Assembly (NCBI GenBank): GCA_009760855.2
Contig: WPIO01000073.1
Span: 1,101,001 to 1,165,000, forward strand
Direction: 5' to 3'
DNA length: 64,000 nucleotides
From: Cristatella mucedo
Taxonomy: Eukaryota; Bryozoa; Phylactolaemata; Cristatellidae
Below are positions 46,912 through 59,200 of the stretch, piece by piece (position 1 is the first letter of the stretch; each line of letters begins with the position of its first letter). The translations under genes and the position numbers were made by a program. The notes beneath the pieces were generated by a model. That model worked only from the letters and a program-made list of their open reading frames with translations. It did no database searches and was not told where the DNA came from.

Positions 46912-49900
46912 ATGACCGAACTAAAGTCAACACCACTTGCAACACTAAACATGGAACAGAATGTCTCCCTACTCTTAGACAGTGCCTCATCTAAAACTAC
47001 AGTGATCACTCGACCTATCACCTTCGAGGGAGTGAGGTAAGTTTTACAGCCATCGCCTTGATAAACTACATATAAGTTGTGTCTGTGTCTTCACCGGGGC
47101 CTGTCTTTGAAAGGAGAACGTACTTGCCGGGCACTGACATTAACATCCGCTACAAAGTCGATCCGAACTGCAAGCTTCGAAAGAGCGATTGGATTGCTCT
47201 GGTCCAAGTACCATGCGACTCGCCAAAAGACTACATCGCGTTCAATTGGGCTTCCAGAACAATCAAATCAAAAGGATGCCATCACTTGACCTTCGTGGCT
47301 GGCCAACTTCCGGTAGGTAATGCCGTTTAAAAAAGATTATGAAGACAGTTTTTCAAGCTAAGCAAAATAAAAGGCTAACCAAATGTCTAATGTCAATCAG
47401 GCGCAGCGAGTCATGCGGCAATAACTACTTGCAGCGAAAAGCCGCCAGGTGGCACATACCGTGCTCTGATGCTGCTGACGCGGCATATCGAGGGTGCTTG
47501 CTCGCGCTCTAAATGAGATATTTTCTTGATCCGAGATTACTTTTTACTTGCATTGCATCTTCTCCCAGCAGGTAAGGTGCTCGTCCTTCGCGACCCAGGT
47601 CGTGGGTTCGAGGCCTGCAGTCGGTGAACCTGTATTTTTCACTGCAAACAGTGGCGATAGCTGGCAAGGCTCTTCTGCAGCTATAAAAAATGAGGCAGTT
47701 AAATCAATTAGCCTTGTAGAGCACGATGCAGTCGCCGCTCGAGAGGCCTGCTTAAACCCGACAAAGAAAGTTACCTGCATAGCAACTCGAGAATTATAAC
47801 TCCCGTGAAAAAAATGGTAGCCCCTCTGAATAATTGTGAACATTTGTGCCATTCGCTCCAACAGCCTTTCTAGCTCCACCTAAAGAAAATATTGCTGTCT
47901 CTCGACTGAAGTAGCGCTACTAATCTAGGCGACGAGAAGGCGCGACGCTTGACAAACCTCTTGAACAACTATGCGATATCGCCACTATGAATTCTTCATA
48001 TATTGAATACTTGTATTTACCAAGTTGTTACAGCCTGGCAGACCTTTACTTGAATTATGGTAGCCATAAGCGAGGGGATGTCGGGCTTTTTCAGGGGCAT
48101 AAGCTTGAAAAACTATTGCTTATTTGGTCTCACTGCAGTTTGTGCTGGAGTAATGAGGAACGACCGCGCTGCGTGTAAAAATCTGTATGTGATTTGCTAC
48201 AGTTGTCAATGCTGTTAAGAAGCGTACTGAGCTTATTTAAGAAGTCTTATTCACTATCAGTTCTTTAACCCGTGGTTGTTTCTTAAAGCCTCTATCCTCA
48301 CCCCAAAAGACTGACTTAAAACTAGAACTGAAGGCGTCTTTTTGGCATCCTTCTCAGCCTGATGGTCCACGCTGGCAAAAAACTGCTAATCGAATGCAAC
48401 TGCATGTCGAAGGTGCAACGTTCGGCATGCCTCGTTAGCTCCTCCAAATCTGTTCGGCATGCCTTGTTAGCTCCTCCAAATCGAAACTCTAGACTCTTTT
48501 CAAAAGTGATGGCAGCTATTCCGGAAGCGCACTCCAGTACTGCACGCCGAAGAAGTGCCGAAGGGCTTTGAAAACGTTCTCAAGAAATGGTTGTTCATTA
48601 TTTTAAGAAATTCAAAAAAATCAACTCCGAAAAAGACCACCGTCTGGAAGCCTCTTTGTACGCTGTTTTTAAGATATACCTGCGCTGCAGCAGGCTTATG
48701 CACATGCCGTCTTGAAACAATGGTTGTCACGCAGCTTGAGCGAAACTCAGAAAGTCTATTTAACCATTTTAAAATTGATTTCCGTTTTGGGAGAGCCTAA
48801 AGCTGTGGGCCGACTGTGCGCCACTCTGATGGTATCTTTAGACCTGCCTACAACGAATTCTCTTCTCGGGAACTCCGTAACTATAATTGACTCGTATCTA
48901 AGGAGATCCTGCCTACCAGGCAGTCGATCCTGAACGCCCACCCAGAATGCTCATCACGCTAACAGCCTTTCCTAGTCCCATTTACGATACAATTGCACGT
49001 CTAGGTCCCACCACAGAGAGAAATGCGTTGGATCTATACAACGGTGGCGCGCCGCCCGAGAAGCCTCGCACCGCTCTCCAAGTCTGTTAGCCCCTATCTG
49101 GAAACCTGGCGGCGTCGCGGACAAGGAGGCTGAGGGTCCCCATTGAGAAAGCGAGGGGGGCGGCTACGCGGTTATTTTCGGCAAAGGGGAGCGCAGGGAT
49201 AAATCTTACTCCTGAAGAGTCCTTTTGTCCGAATCCCTGGTCGCCGCGTAACTGTGCAGCTAAGCTTGTCCGTCGGAGCTCCGCTACTGCCGCCCCTCGA
49301 CGCGACTCTCTGAAATGCTCTGGCCCCACAGTCAAGCAAGGTCGTTTCACTCACTTCCGGGTCCCTTCATTCTCTCGGTCGGTCTGGCTTTCCTATAGCA
49401 AATAATTGCTCCTCGGGCAATCCCTCGGACGCCAGCGGCCTCCTCTGACTGCGGTCCTTTGTAGCCGCGCTTCTCACCGACGTCGAATGCTGAGGAGACC
49501 ACGTCGTCAGTTTCTAAGCACCTCAAGCTTTCATCTCCCTGGCGACTGACGTAATGTCACATCCTGAATTGACGTAATTTAAAGCGAAACTAAAAATCCA
49601 GCGTTCTATCACCGTAGCTTATTCTTCGGCGGTGTGAACTTGTAAAATGTTCGTCTCCCGACGGTGTATGTCCACAATCGATGTAAAATACCTAGAGAGA
49701 GATTTATTTCTCTCAAGAAATGCTTATTAACGTCTCGCTAAAGTAGCATAATAACAGAGGCTCTTTGGTTATGCTAGAATTAGAAAAATGACCAGAATGC
49801 TCCGCCAGGTACTGTTAATGCATGGACCCGCTGAAGCAGCTTCATTGTTACTGCGTCTTAACCTCCGAGGCGAGGGTGCCCACGGTGCATTAAATGCGTT

Positions 49901-50058
49901 TTTGTTGACATATGCATATGTATATTTTTAGAAACCAAATCCTCAGCACACCTACCAGTTTCTTTATGTCCAGAAGCGAAAGGATCAGATTCTAGGAGCA
50001 AGCAGTCCGTTTTACATCTCGCGAGTAGTGCACAACGCTGGACGCTTGCTCGAGGAAG
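46912..50058 (+). CDS. SKICH domain exons 1-3
   Basis: The ATG at 46912 is preceded by no competing in-frame ATG that gives a better product. The exon 2 acceptor was placed at 47113 (CTGTCTTTGAAAG) because it restores a gap-free alignment with the NDP52 SKICH strand VEKFYIPGGD; the upstream AGs give the wrong phase. Exon 3 opens after TATATTTTTAG and ends at GAAG|GTAAGG. Intron 2 (47313-49931) carries a SINE-B, a 32-bp tandem duplication and a decayed LINE. Confidence 0.8.
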
Positions 50059-50165
50059 GTAAGGGAAGGAACGGCTCCACAGAGCCTCACTTATAGAGAT
50101 TTATACGCACTAAAACCTTTTTAAATGCGTGTATACACATATGTAGTAAGATATATTTTTGTAAG

Positions 50166-50202
<37 letters not shown>

Positions 50203-50218
50203 GTATATGAGTGTGCGT

Positions 50219-50272
<54 letters not shown>

Positions 50273-53200
50273 ATAAACACACACACATACGCACACACGC
50301 TCGCACATATGCACACACATATATCTATACATATATATATATATATATACATGAGTATGTATATATATGCGTGTATATTTACTCTATATATTATCTTACA
50401 TATATATATATATATATATTATAGATATATGTATTGAAAAATATACGTGTTTTTGAGTAATTACATGATGCAGAATATATACAACTTTCTCACTGGTATT
50501 AAAGTGTATTTATCTTAAGTGTGGCTCGATGCATCGCCATCGCTAGGGTGGCCCAGCTCTCTCCAAAATTTTTATCTTTCAGTCTGTCGATTGAGGCGTC
50601 GTTTTTGTAAAAGCTTCAATCAAAGTGACAATAAATAGGTCTAGCAAGATCCAGTGAGGTATAGTCTGGCGTGTCTTCGTAACGTGTAAACATTTTCCAG
50701 CGTGGCTTCAAGCTAACAAGGACATATGAAATGGCTTAACGACGCTCGCAGCTTCTATAACTTATCACGACTGGCCCCGCTCCTAGTTATTATGTTTATC
50801 GCTAGGCAAGCTTCAGCTAGCAGATCAGGGAGGGGCGAACGAAAATATTCAGTCCATTGATAAGCTAGTTGTTGACTATGCTGAATGACAGTGCTAGTAG
50901 TAAGACTCCGACGAGTGTCACGTAAAACGTTTATTTGTATAGCGTGACCACGCCCCGATGCTCGCTCGCACCCTCTATTGACCAGCAGAGACAGCCGAGT
51001 GCTAGCCATTCCCTCGAGATTTATTATCAATGCTTAATTAATGTGAAGTTTCTTTTATATTCCAAAGCCTCCGGCCATGTGGAGACGTCAGCATCGTTTG
51101 CATCAGTTCCATCAGGTAGTCTGCGGGAGGGCGTGAGCACGCTCAACGTGGCCTTTGTGGTCGACAGGAACATGTTCCTTCAGGACCACGAGAAAGAGGA
51201 CACGGCGTGTTTCGAACTCCAAACGCGCCGTCCACTTTCGATACTGCCTTGGTCGGCGCCTCAAAATTACTGGACCGCCAACGGCTGGAGGAAGCCGATA
51301 TACTCTGTAGCCAAAACAAAGGTAGGCCGTGCAAAGAACTTAAAAAAAGGCAAGCCCATTCAACTCCTGCGACCGGAAGTGGTGGCGTTTATATGATTCA
51401 ATCATATCCGACTCAGTTCTCAGTTTTCTGCTCGTATTTTACAGCACGAGCTGCGCTCTATTGCTTTATCAAAGAGAACCCACATGTGGTCTGAGAACGC
51501 ATAGAATGAACAATTTTGAGGTCAAAGAGAGCGGCAAATCGTGCTAACCCAATTTAAATTTAACATCTCGAAATGCTGCTTCAGAAGCGCCCCCAGTGCT
51601 GCAGAGTGAGGCTTTGAAGATCTAAACTTCATTTTTACTTTTCAAAGCTGAATACCTCTACAGTCAAAGGAAATTGCTACTCTAGAAGCAAAATTCCACA
51701 AGGCTCTACCATAAATTCGATGCTCGCGTCTTATAGCATATATGTCATTGACCTGATCATGGCGGTAGCCATAGTGGATTGCTAATGAGCCTGCACACGC
51801 CTTTGTTATTGCCGCATTGGCTTAACTACGATTCCGTAGCAGCAGCAAGATTAAGCAGCCTCTTTTTCTGAGCAAATAGTACCTATCAGAGGTTTCACCA
51901 TTGTGGTCACAACAAAAAGATCTATTTGATCTCGGCGAATCACAACAGCACCAGTCTTCTGCAATCAATGCATCGTTTGGGAAAAGTAGCAAATAAGTTG
52001 GTGCCAGCAGAAGAAGTTTAGGGTAATGCACGCTAGTCTGGGCGTGGCGTTGACACTCTAGCAAGGTCGACGCTAGGAAGCTAGGCTGATAGAGAGAACG
52101 ATAGAAGGTATGACTGCACGAACTGCATCGCTTTCACCGGTGGCACTGTAAAATCGAGTGCTACAGAATGCTCGTTGATTACGCCAATAGTTGTTACGGG
52201 CCAGCGACGAGTTGCGACAAGCGAAGCTTCAAGGCGCAGAGTAGATTTATAGCGTGGCACCGAACTTGATTCAGACGAACAAAGCACCGCAGTAGATGTA
52301 GAGTCCAGTTTCTTCTAAGTTAGCGTCGAATTCAAAGCTCGGCGACGGTCCTGAGAGCGTTTCAAAGCTTCAAGTGAATCAGGCACTGCCAGTTTGCGAA
52401 ATCCTATTCACGCAGGCAGGAATGCAAGCGCGGCGCTGCTCACTGCACGAGCTTGTGCGCAGCAGCCAGCAACTTGTTGAACTTAAGTCGCCGGTCGAGA
52501 TACACTTGTTTGCAGACCGAGACAGCCAACAGCGTGAATCTAACGAGATACAGTCAGTCTTCGGTACCTACGAGTCTCATCGTCAACCCTGCCATCAGCT
52601 GTGCACTGAAGTCACCACTTTGGTCCGTCGCACCTGGATCCACCGCACTGGTGGCCACGTCAGGTTTTGCCGCTAACCACGGTGCCAGCGATGCCGGTAT
52701 GAGGCCCGTTGGATTTGCTGTACATCTGATCAGCCAGTACACAGAGAATGTGGAGGCCAAAGTTGTCCGCTCATTTGAAGCTGTGTTAACTAGTGCGGGG
52801 CTTCAAGTGTGCTTGTTGGCCTCTGCTGCTGGAGCCAGATTGAGCAGTGCTGCGTTGCTTACGTTGCAGGAGCCTCCGCTGCTGGAGCCAGATTGAGCAG
52901 TGCTGTGTTGCTTACGTTGCAGGAGCCTCCGCAGGCTGTCGCGTACCGAGTCCCAGCCGAGATACAGCGAGTAGAGTAGACATGCTGAGACGAAGTAACA
53001 TCCGCATGAAGAAGAGCAGCGACCTGCTGAAAGTGACCAACCGCAAGCTAGAATCTGCTATCAAGCACAAAGTGAGACGCAGCGCTTTCATAAATTGATT
53101 GAGGCTTAGCAGCACTTTAGAAATATTTCATAGCACTTAAGCGATGCGATCGTGCTTCCTTTAAGCGAATGTAAAGTGCCTAGAAAGAGATTGAGTTATC

Positions 53201-56200
53201 CGAGGGTGCCATGGCAAATTTATTATTATTATTCTAAAGTTGAGGAAAATATTCGTGCACCGTGCTTTATAATAAATCCTTAAATTCATTATGAATTGTA
53301 ATTTCTTTAAACTATTATTCGAATCATTACTTAACACGGCTCGCGAACTTTTTGCTCAAGCTTATATTATTCCTAGAGAAAGGCAGCTCGAGAGCAGCAA
53401 ACGAGCGGCGACTCACTTTGTTATCGAGATTGCCGTTATTCAGCCTCAAAATGTCGGGCCTGGCCTGCCTACATTCGCGTTCGCACTCGATCGCTGGAGT
53501 GACACGCTTGCCAGTATGCATGCAGCCACTGGGAAAGCAATTTGGTATTGAGCACTAGAGATAATACAAAATTCATTTTTCCCCATTCACTGGGGAACAC
53601 GTTGAGTACGTGTTGTTAACTAACGATACAATTTTGGAAGGAGCCTCTGCCTGAGCCCTAGTCGAAAGTGCCACGCAGGCACCGGAACTGGACCGAGGTT
53701 GTAGCTGATTGGAGCTGCCTGAGCGCCAGATGCTGGCATGGCGTCCATTTAAGTACACCCGGGCTGCTTGGGCGTGATTGCTAGACCTTGACCTAGAAGA
53801 ACGGCTACGAATGTGCTTTGACTGTTTTAGAACTAAAGTGCTTAGCCATACACGCACGCACACACGCGCGCTCGCGAGCACACACACACACACAAAGACA
53901 CAGAGCGAACGTAATGGTTGCTAGTCGATGAAGGGGAGAGGCAGATTCGAGAAAACGCATTGAAGTAGCACGCGGCTAGCGGGTCGTACGTGCTGCACTT
54001 ATGGGCGCAGGTAGGCCGACGGTAGTATAGTGCGGCAGCCGTCAAGGACACTTATCCCTAATAGCAAGTCCGCGTCCTTAACGTTGAGTGGTATATTCTA
54101 AAGCAACCAAGGGGCTACTTGCAAAGCACAACATCAACTTACGCGAGCAACGATGTAATCGTTGACTAAATCAGGTAACTACTATAGATGACCTCGTCAG
54201 CTTTACACTCAGGTCTGCCTAGTTTCAGCTACCTACGTAGCAATGAAAGCCATTGGGGCCTGCTTAGATAAGCAAACCGCAGCCAAGCTGGTTTGTGAAT
54301 TCGTGGCATCGCGTAACTAACTAACATCTAACATCTAACTAACTAACATCGCGTAACATCATGTAAATTATTGTTCGCAGGTCTTCCGTCCTATACAATA
54401 AGATGCTTTCTGTGGATGCAAACATCTGACGCTAGGCTTTTCTGCTGTGTTCGTCACAGTTGCTGCATTACACCACTTCTCGTCTACCTGAACTGGTTCC
54501 CCATCAAGCAGCGTATCGAGTTCAAGGTTCCGTCACTCACCTATCCGAATTAATACTTAATCAGGCTTCTGCAGAGTTTTACGCTAACTTATGGCTTTAA
54601 CCAAGTGATAAATTTATTGGATGGAAGTAGGCTGTTGCTGTTTCTCGAAATTACGTTTAGTTATTTTTCGATTGGGATTGATTAAAGTATTACTTACTCT
54701 GACCGGAAAACTTATACTCAACAAGGCGGATGCCATGAGCAGGGTTGGCCAGCAAGTTGGTGCATAGCACGTCAATGCACAAATGAATGAGTTTTCCTTG
54801 CATCTGAACCCGCCGTGCTTCCGAAGTGAAATGGCTGAAACTCCCGTTTAGTGCCGAATAGCAAGCCGCGATCTCCCCCATCTAGATAATAACCGCCAAT
54901 GAAGAAACCTAGAACAGTGCAAAATGCTTTGCCTTATTCACGTTTTGTGGTGTTTGAATGTGTTTAAAAGTGCATTCTACACAGTAGTACGATTCCAACG
55001 GATGCGCCATACTGTGGACACGAACCTTTATGCTTCACAGCTTGAAAGCCTCAAAGCTTATTACGTACCGTACCGTTGCAGTCTAAGCGAATCCAGTTAC
55101 TCAAAGAACGCATCAAGAAGTTCGTCGGTGAGTTGAAGCAATTTCCTGAGCTACAAGCAACAATGACACAACTTAGCGAGGAGAGAGACACTCTACTGAA
55201 GACACAAGAGCTCCTCAAGTCTCAGCTCGATCTGACCAAAACGAGACTCTTGGAGTTGGAGGGTCACGTCAACGATGTCATGTACACTCTGGCAATGGAA
55301 GATTTTGACACCATCATTGGCAAAGATGGAAATGCCACCCAAATTCCATCGCCGGCATCCATCGCATCTGGATCTACCAAGCAGCTGGACCTCAGGTGAT
55401 AACCTTGGAGTCGCTACAGCACGTCCTAGAATGGAGGGCTAACTATGCAATCAAGTGGCGTCGCTGGGCTCTTTACCGTAGCCTGATGGTCAGGCTACGC
55501 TCGCCGGGCCCATGAGCCGAGCTGGTTTTGTCTAGCGGTTAAGGTGCTCGCCCCGACCAAGGTCTGACTGAGGTCGTGGGCTCGAGCCCCGAGGCATATG
55601 TGAAGCGCCTGAATAGAGATTAAGTTCTCTTGGGGCGCTATATAAATGAATTAGATTTTTTTTTATATATATCAGCAAAGTCCTTCTCGCCACTAGAGCC
55701 CAATATTGTCACGGGGAGCGGCGAGCTCAAGTTCCAGAATGCTCACGCACACGATTCACCGAGGGATGATGCTCACGTTTGTGCGACCAGCGTTTTGGTC
55801 TTCACGATTCAATGGCACCTTCAAGCGCCCGCCCGCTTTCCGGTTCATGCCCTAGTCGGTTAATTCATTATCACGACAAAGTAGCCAAGAAAGTAAGAGG
55901 CAAACACGTGGGAGGATGTGTATGGAATTCATTTGACTTGAAAATTCCGCCTTGACTTCTGTAACTCAAGCCTTGCTGGTCTACCGGCCTGTGCAATCAC
56001 GCACTTGCAGCCGGTGCATAACTCTGCAGCTAGGCTTGTCTGTCGTGAGCGCCGCAGTTGCCATATCACACCACTTCTTGCCGACCTGCTCTGGCTCCCA
56101 GTCAAGCAACGCATCGACTTCAAGTTTTTGTCACTCACTTTTTGGTTCCTTCATTCTTTGGCTCCAGTCTATCTATCAGATCTACTCCCCCACCAGGCTA

Positions 56201-59200
56201 AGCATCGTGCCACCCGCTTTTCAGAAAATAATTGTTTACCTATACCTCTTACAAACTGTAAATTATTTGGAGACCGCGCTTTTAGTTCGTATGCTCCCAA
56301 AGCGTGGAACTCACTCCCGACTTGCGTCACGACATCTCTTGAATTGAGCACATTTAAAAATAAACTAGAAACGCATCTATTTATCACAGCATTTAGTGGG
56401 TCCCTGTATGTGCTTATGCGTGTTGACACTGTGCATGCTACGACTAACCATAATTGCATGCTGAATCTGTGCATTTTACCTCTAAGCATGTTATACTTGT
56501 TTTTTAATGAGCATGCTAACACTAACCATTCGACCTGCTTCCTTTGCAGCAAATATAAAGTCCCTAGAAAGAGATTGAGTTCTCTGTGGGCGCCATATAA
56601 AATGTATTATTATATTTATTATAAATTCTAATTTTGCAAGAAAAATGTAATTTAAAAGAAACAAGGTCGAAATTTAGTTGAACTCAGCAGGTGCGTACGT
56701 TGCTCAATGCAACTTATCAAGTAAGTAAACGTGATAAGTTAGCCAGTTACTCTCTAGATAGTAGCAGTTTGCTCAGCCACCCTTATTTCGGCGTAGCCAC
56801 AAAATCATTGAGGGGGCTTTGTCCTGCGATAAAGCATTCGGTGAGCGAGATGAATTATACCCGTGTCGTTTTCTTAACGATATTATCAGGGGAATTCTCC
56901 GAGATTCTCCGAGGACTCCATACTTCATCGCCATTTTCGCAAGCCACTACGTTCTCGGTTTCATATCGTTACCGGTCCGCTTGCTTAACGATCTGTCCGT
57001 TCGATCGGATGCCAAGCGACACTATACCGAAAGGCGGCGCTCGGTCGGCCCAGGCATCTCTCTCTCGCGCGCTTTTTGCTCTTTACAGCGGCAGGTGCGT
57101 GATAAGTCACGTGCAATCAGCCATTTTCAGATAGTCTAGACCTCGACTATTAACGGGTGGGGCCGGACATCGTTGGAAAAACGACATCGTGCGGCTTTTT
57201 TTTCAAGTCCACAAACTTAGCAAGCCGACAAAGATCAATTTCTTCCAACCTTGTCCAATTTACTTTAAGCAGACAAATGGTCGAGTGCCTGAGTTATAGT
57301 AGAGGGCAGTTTCCTTATTTTATTTATGCCAATGAGATAATACTTACTGTTAAATAGCAGTGCCCACAGTGCTACGAATAAACCCTAAGCTCTCCTAACT
57401 CTGCTATGCTTCCCACTTTCTCTTTGTTGCGTGAGACGAAGTCTGTCGGCTACCGAACGCGTACCGAAAGCCGCTTAGGCTGTGAGTGCGCTATACAAAA
57501 GTCTCCTGCGTAACACCCACATGGTCTTTATGACTTTGTGGAGTTACTGACGGAGATACATACATAAGCTATTGACACTAAATCAGCGGGAAGCCACAGG
57601 TGACCTACTGGATTGTCAGGCTAGGCAACCCAAAGCATCCGGAGCTACTCTCTAGAGGGCATGGCAGCCACTCCGCGGACGCTCAATAGCTCTGCGGTGG
57701 GGACTTCTGACTTCCCGGGTGAGGGCTCAAGACCCTGGCATCCTTTCAGCTAAAAGGAACGCCACCAAAATCGGGGCTGGCTTTTTAAGAGTGCGATAGC
57801 CAAGCTAGTTTTCGCGCGTTGGTGACGTAGCGTCTAGATGACGATTCATCTATCTAGATGCAATTTCGCTTGCTCAGGACTTCCTTATTCAGGAGGATCC
57901 CCTGTTTGGCCAGCAGTTTGCTTTACTCGCTCGTTCCCGTGTACACGTCAGACCATCTTGCTATTCCAGTGTGCACGCGAACCGCCCGCCCATCAGATTC
58001 CGGTCATCTCGCTGTCCCTCGAACTAAATTGAAATGGTTTGGTGAATATTAGCCGCCGCCGACACACCCATTAAGACATTAACTGAGAAAGCGATTGAAA
58101 CTTATTTCTAACACATTTCGAACTTTGCCGAACGCACATAATGACTGCAGGTTCAAAACGTCGAGGCTGCCTTCTGGCGAAGGCCTTCCTTCGGTCTATT
58201 CTCTAAATGAATTCGACATTAGTGGCCGCTGCGTATGGTAGCTGTTCCTGCCGCACGCATGCTCGTGAAGCAACGCCGACGCATCGTCTGCTCGCTCTCC
58301 CTCATCGGCATACGAGTGACGTAATCTCCGGGGGGGGGGGCTTGAGTTGACCGACGCCACTGCTGTCGAAGCATTGGCGGCTCGTTGGGGAGGAAGCGCG
58401 CGCACGTCCAGACAGGCTCGTGCATATGTTAGTTCGCTGACGGCGGCGCGCGCTTGCCATCGAGAATTACTTATCGCGACCGAAATTAAAAAACCCGGCG
58501 TGGAGCGAAACCCGCCTGGACTCGCTTCGCCGATCACCTCGCAGGAACTGGACGGTGAAGGACGCAGCCGTGAACAGGCTGAGCCGCTCGCTCAAGTCGA
58601 AGGACGAACGCTTGTCGCAGCGCGACGCCGAGCTGAGCGGCTCGCGAGCCGAGTGCGCCGCCGTGGCCAAGGAGCTGCGTGCGCTCAAGGCGAGTCACGC
58701 CAGCCTGCAGGCCGAGCTCGGCGACAGGACGCGACGCTGCGAGGATCTATTGGCCGAAAGCGACCGTCGCGCCGCAGCCGCACGCAGCGACGTCGAGCTG
58801 CAGGGCGAGTTCATGGAGGGCTTCGTGGCGACGCTCACGGCCCTGCTCCAGGTGAGCGAGCGATGGCTGCTGGCTGGCTGGCTGGCTGGCTGCTCTCTCT
58901 CGACCGCTGCTCCCGCCAGCCCGCCCGCCCCCTCCTCGCCGATTTTTAACCCGCGAAGCCGCTGTTCTTCGACGGCGTGCAGGAAAGTGAAGAGAAGATT
59001 CGTAGTAAAGACGCGGAAATATTGAGCGGGCACGCCAGCGTCTCCGAGCTGACAAGCCGCCTGGCCGACCTCCAGAAACAGCTCGACGAGGAGCGGACGC
59101 TCGGCAGCGGCAGGGCCGAGCAAAGATGCCGCTGCGCCCGCTGCGGCCGCAGCGATCGTGGACGCAAGGCCGCCGCCGGCGGCACGCAGCGGCGGCCGGC

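Noticed and set aside
50110-50437. ORFs over the TA/AC tract
   Set aside because: Same artefact of simple repeats, inside an intron.
56691-57139. Coding exon in intron 7
   Set aside because: Two overlapping frames of similar length, neither with motifs nor in phase with exons 7 and 8.
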